A stretch of DNA of 8,032 nt from Treponemataceae bacterium (lineage in GTDB: Bacteria; Spirochaetota; Spirochaetia; Treponematales; Treponemataceae), in NCBI GenBank assembly GCA_024402455.1, contig JAKSTS010000075.1:1-8032 (forward strand). Reading direction: 5' to 3'. The position numbers and the translations under genes were made by a program. Positions 5,912 to 8,032 of this stretch are shown here, one piece after another (positions within the stretch are counted from its first letter, which is position 1; the number at the start of each line of letters is the position of its first letter). The notes under the pieces were generated by a model that made no database searches, was not told the origin of the DNA, and was given only the letters and a program-made list of their open reading frames with translations.

Positions 5912-6016
5912 ATTTTTTAGGCATGCTGCATTTCAAACTTTGTTTTGCAGTTTGCCGTGTGTTTGCGTTTGTTAAACATACAAAGGAAAGTCCTAAAAAA
6001 TATGATTTTTAGGACT
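5912..6016 (+). ncRNA. Structured intergenic RNA with two exclusive folds, dehydrogenase-fumC gap
   Basis: Segment A (ATTTTTTAGG, 5912-5921) is exactly complementary to segment B (CCTAAAAAAT, 5992-6001). B is also part of a perfect 11-bp hairpin with segment C (AGTCCTAAAAA, 5989-5999, with TTTTTAGGACT, 6006-6016). Between A and B lie two further stems: CTGCA/TGCAG (5926-5930 with 5946-5950) and GTGTGTTT/AAACATAC (5957-5964 with 5974-5981, one wobble). So A:B would close a three-way junction, or B:C forms instead. No T-tract directly follows C, so C is not a standard terminator. No known riboswitch class was recognised. The remaining bases to 6084 hold a small TTCTAT/ATAGAA stem (6042-6057) and the fumC ribosome site TAGGA (6074-6078). 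Confidence 0.4.
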
Positions 6017-6084
6017 GGCTTAAATTATTTTTAGAAAATCTTTCTATTTATATAGAAGCTTTTCTTGCATTATTAGGAAAAAAT

Positions 6085-7503
6085 ATGAATTATCGAATTG
6101 AACATGATTCAATGGGCGACATGCAGGTGCCTGCTGATAAATACTGGGCAGCACAGACAGAACGCAGCCATGAAAATTTTAAAATCGGTGTAGGCATTGA
6201 AACTATGCCACGCGAAATTACACAGGCTTTTGGCATTTTGAAAAAAGCTGCTGCAATGGCAAACAACATGCTTAAGCCGCAGAAAATGACAAGCGAAAAA
6301 CTTTCTGCAATCTGTGCAGCTTGCGACGAAGTTATTTCTGGTGCTCTTAATGACCATTTTCCTCTTGTTGTATGGCAGACAGGAAGCGGCACACAGAGCA
6401 ATATGAATGCAAATGAAGTAATTGCAAACCGCGGCAACGAAATTGCAGCTGGTCTCAGTGCCGGTGCTTTCTTTTCTCCGAACGCAAACGTTCCACGTTT
6501 GCTTCATCCAAATGATGACATCAACATGAGTCAGTCATCAAACGATACTTTCCCGACGGCTATGCATATTGCTGCTGTTACAGCAATTGAAGACAAGGTT
6601 ATTCCTGCTGTTGACAAGCTTATTGCAACTTTTATTCGTCTTGAAAAAGAAAACGAAGGCATTGTAAAAAGCGGCCGTACACATTTGCAGGATGCAACAC
6701 CAATTAAATTCAGCCAGGAAATTTCAGGCTGGCGCTCTTCTCTTGAAAAAGACAAAATGCTTTTGCAGGCTGCTTTGCCTGCTTTGAAAGAACTTGCTCT
6801 TGGTGGAACAGCTGTTGGCACAGGTTTGAATGCACCTGAAAAATTTGATGAAAAAGTTGCAGAAGCTGTTTCTAAACTTACAGGCAAACACTTTGTTACT
6901 GCACCAAATAAATTCCATGCACTTACAAGCAAAGACGAACTTGTTTTTGCACACGGTGCACTTAAAGCACTTGCCTGCGACATGATGAAAATTGCAAACG
7001 ATGTCCGCTGGCTTGCTTCAGGTCCTCGCGATGGCCTTGGTGAAATTCATATTCCAGAAAACGAACCGGGCAGTTCAATTATGCCTGGCAAAGTAAACCC
7101 GACACAGTGCGAACAGGTAACAATGGTTGCTGTTCAGGTTATGGGTAATGATGTTGCTGTAGGAATGGCTGCAAGCCAGGGCAATTTTGAACTTAACGTT
7201 TTTATGCCTGTTTGTATTTACAATTTCCTTCAGAGTGCACGTCTTTTGTCTGAATCAATCATTTCGTTTAATGATAATTGTGCTGTAGGAATTACAGCAA
7301 ACAAAGATAAAATGCACCACAACCTGCATAACTCGCTCATGCTTGTAACTGCACTTAATCCATATATCGGTTATGAAAATGCAGCAAAAACTGCAAAAAA
7401 AGCTTTCAAAGAGAATATTTCCCTTAAAGAAGCTTGTGTTGCATTAGGTTTCTTGACTGAAGAAAAATTTGATGAAGTGTTCCATCCGGAACAAATGTGT
7501 TAA
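6085..7503 (+). CDS. fumC: Class II fumarate hydratase
   Basis: The 472-residue protein is a full-length iron-independent fumarase, interconverting fumarate and L-malate as a cytosolic homotetramer. Landmarks are TGSGTQSNMNANEV (99-112), SSNDTFPTAMH (151-161), GRTHLQDATP with catalytic His200, and the superfamily signature GSSIMPGKVNPTQCE (329-343) with Ser330, Lys336 and Asn338. These sit at a constant offset of 12 from the E. coli FumC residues His188, Ser318 and Lys324. The PGKVNPTQCE form separates it from aspartase (PAKVNP). It has its own ribosome site (TAGGA, six bases before ATG), lies 182 nt after the dehydrogenase and precedes an HdrB-like gene by 64 nt. The neighbours suggest work in a fermentative reductive branch toward succinate, inferred from context. 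Confidence 0.96.
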   Translation: MNYRIEHDSMGDMQVPADKYWAAQTERSHENFKIGVGIETMPREITQAFGILKKAAAMANNMLKPQKMTSEKLSAICAACDEVISGALNDHFPLVVWQTGSGTQSNMNANEVIANRGNEIAAGLSAGAFFSPNANVPRLLHPNDDINMSQSSNDTFPTAMHIAAVTAIEDKVIPAVDKLIATFIRLEKENEGIVKSGRTHLQDATPIKFSQEISGWRSSLEKDKMLLQAALPALKELALGGTAVGTGLNAPEKFDEKVAEAVSKLTGKHFVTAPNKFHALTSKDELVFAHGALKALACDMMKIANDVRWLASGPRDGLGEIHIPENEPGSSIMPGKVNPTQCEQVTMVAVQVMGNDVAVGMAASQGNFELNVFMPVCIYNFLQSARLLSESIISFNDNCAVGITANKDKMHHNLHNSLMLVTALNPYIGYENAAKTAKKAFKENISLKEACVALGFLTEEKFDEVFHPEQMC

Positions 7504-7510
7504 TTGAGGT

Positions 7511-7549
7511 TTGAAAGCTGCTTTGAAAATGTTTTTGAAGCAGCTTCAA
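7511..7549 (+). other. Long stem-loop between fumC and the HdrB-like gene
   Basis: The core AAGCTGCTT (7515-7523) pairs perfectly with AAGCAGCTT (7538-7546). Wobble and A-T pairs extend it inward to a four-base loop (7529-7532). With one bulged A, the TTG at 7511 pairs with CAA (7547-7549). About 17 bp pair in total. It starts 8 nt after the fumC stop and ends 3 nt before the AAGGA ribosome site region. No T-run follows, so it is more likely an RNA-stability or translation-coupling element than a terminator. Confidence 0.5.
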
Positions 7550-7567
7550 CAGAAGGAAAATAACTTT

Positions 7568-8032
7568 ATGACTTACAGTTACTATCCAGGTTGCACCCTT
7601 AAAACAAAAGGCAAAGATTTAGACCGCTATGGCCGCTTTGCTGCAGAAAAATTGGGCGTAACTCTTAAAGAAATTGCAGACTGGCAGTGCTGCGGCGGTG
7701 CCTACACAATGGCAAGAGACGAAATTGCATCAAAGCTTTCGGCTGTGCGCACATTGGCTTCTGCCCGCGATGAAGGCAATGATGTGGTAACACTTTGTTC
7801 TGCATGCCACAATGTTCTTAAACAGGTAAACAACGACATGAAAGTTGATGAAAACATCAACTTGAAAGCAAATAATTATCTTGCTCTCGAAAAACCTTAT
7901 AACGGCGAAACAAACGTCATTCATTTTCTTGAATTGCTTCGTGATGTCGTTGGTTTTGATAAAATTGCTGCAAGCGTTACAAAACCTTTTACAGGCAAAA
8001 AGATTGGTGCCTATTATGGTTGTCTTCTGCTT
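7568..8032 (+). CDS. HdrB/SdhE-like CCG-domain protein, 3' end cut by window
   Basis: The frame begins at ATG 7568, preceded by AAGGA (7553-7557), and stays open to the window end: 155 residues, about half of a usual HdrB (near 290-300). The cysteine pattern Cys9 (YYPGC), Cys41-Cys42 (QCCGG) and Cys77-x-x-Cys80 (CSAC) is one complete CCG motif. YYGC at 149-152 begins the second. CCG domains bind a non-cubane iron-sulfur cluster or FAD-linked thiols and occur in heterodisulfide reductase HdrB, in thiol:fumarate reductase TfrB, and in the SdhE/MfrE subunits of some fumarate reductases. Adjacent fumC and a putative malate dehydrogenase favour a fumarate-reductase or Hdr-type electron-transfer role. 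Which one depends on genes to the right of the window. Confidence 0.85.
   Translation, partial: MTYSYYPGCTLKTKGKDLDRYGRFAAEKLGVTLKEIADWQCCGGAYTMARDEIASKLSAVRTLASARDEGNDVVTLCSACHNVLKQVNNDMKVDENINLKANNYLALEKPYNGETNVIHFLELLRDVVGFDKIAASVTKPFTGKKIGAYYGCLLL

Noticed and set aside
5989..6016. Considered as an intrinsic terminator of the dehydrogenase gene
   Set aside because: The stem is perfect, but its T-run is inside the stem and GGCTTAAA, not a U-tract, follows; kept as a structural element instead.
6085..7503. Alternative call as aspartate ammonia-lyase
   Set aside because: The signature PGKVNPTQCE and the GTQSNMNANEV loop are of the fumarase type; aspartases have PAKVNP.

Overview
The window looks like a chromosomal segment of a spirochaete, most likely a gut- or rumen-type Treponema. 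This rests on moderate-to-low GC, T-rich codon use, treponeme-like versions of UvrB, L28 and a PhnP-type hydrolase, a GLUG-repeat surface protein, and dicarboxylic-acid genes of the kind expected in succinate-forming anaerobes. No database search was possible, so the assignment is an inference.

Layout. 1-1284 (+) is the 3' part of a large repetitive, probably surface-exposed protein with a Listeria-Bacteroides-type repeat followed by GLUG repeats. 1285-1489 is a non-coding leader with nested inverted repeats and a good promoter for rpmB (ribosomal protein L28, 1490-1681, +), which ends at a strong intrinsic terminator (1723-1753). Convergent to it is a minus-strand pair, uvrB (4651-2654) then a PhnP-like metallo-beta-lactamase-fold phosphodiesterase (2629-1829), 24 nt apart and probably one transcript. 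uvrB has no Shine-Dalgarno sequence, but a -10-like hexamer sits 6 nt before its ATG, which is the pattern of a leaderless mRNA.

4652-4951 is a 300-bp divergent intergenic region full of dyads, including a perfect 20-bp palindrome. From there a plus-strand series runs to the window edge: an LDH/MDH-family dehydrogenase (4952-5902), class II fumarase fumC (6085-7503), and the first half of an HdrB/SdhE-like CCG-domain protein (7568 to the end). The dehydrogenase has an LDH-like body but carries arginine at the residue that separates malate from lactate dehydrogenases. Beside fumC and a CCG-domain electron-transfer subunit, this suggests the reductive branch oxaloacetate to malate to fumarate to succinate, with the CCG protein perhaps belonging to a thiol- or quinol-linked fumarate reductase or an Hdr-type complex.

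The least explained parts are non-coding. The 182-nt gap between the dehydrogenase and fumC can fold in two mutually exclusive ways, like a riboswitch or attenuator. A long stem-loop lies just before the ribosome binding site of the HdrB-like gene, and the dehydrogenase upstream region carries several operator-like palindromes. No tRNA, rRNA, CRISPR array, insertion sequence or phage gene was seen.
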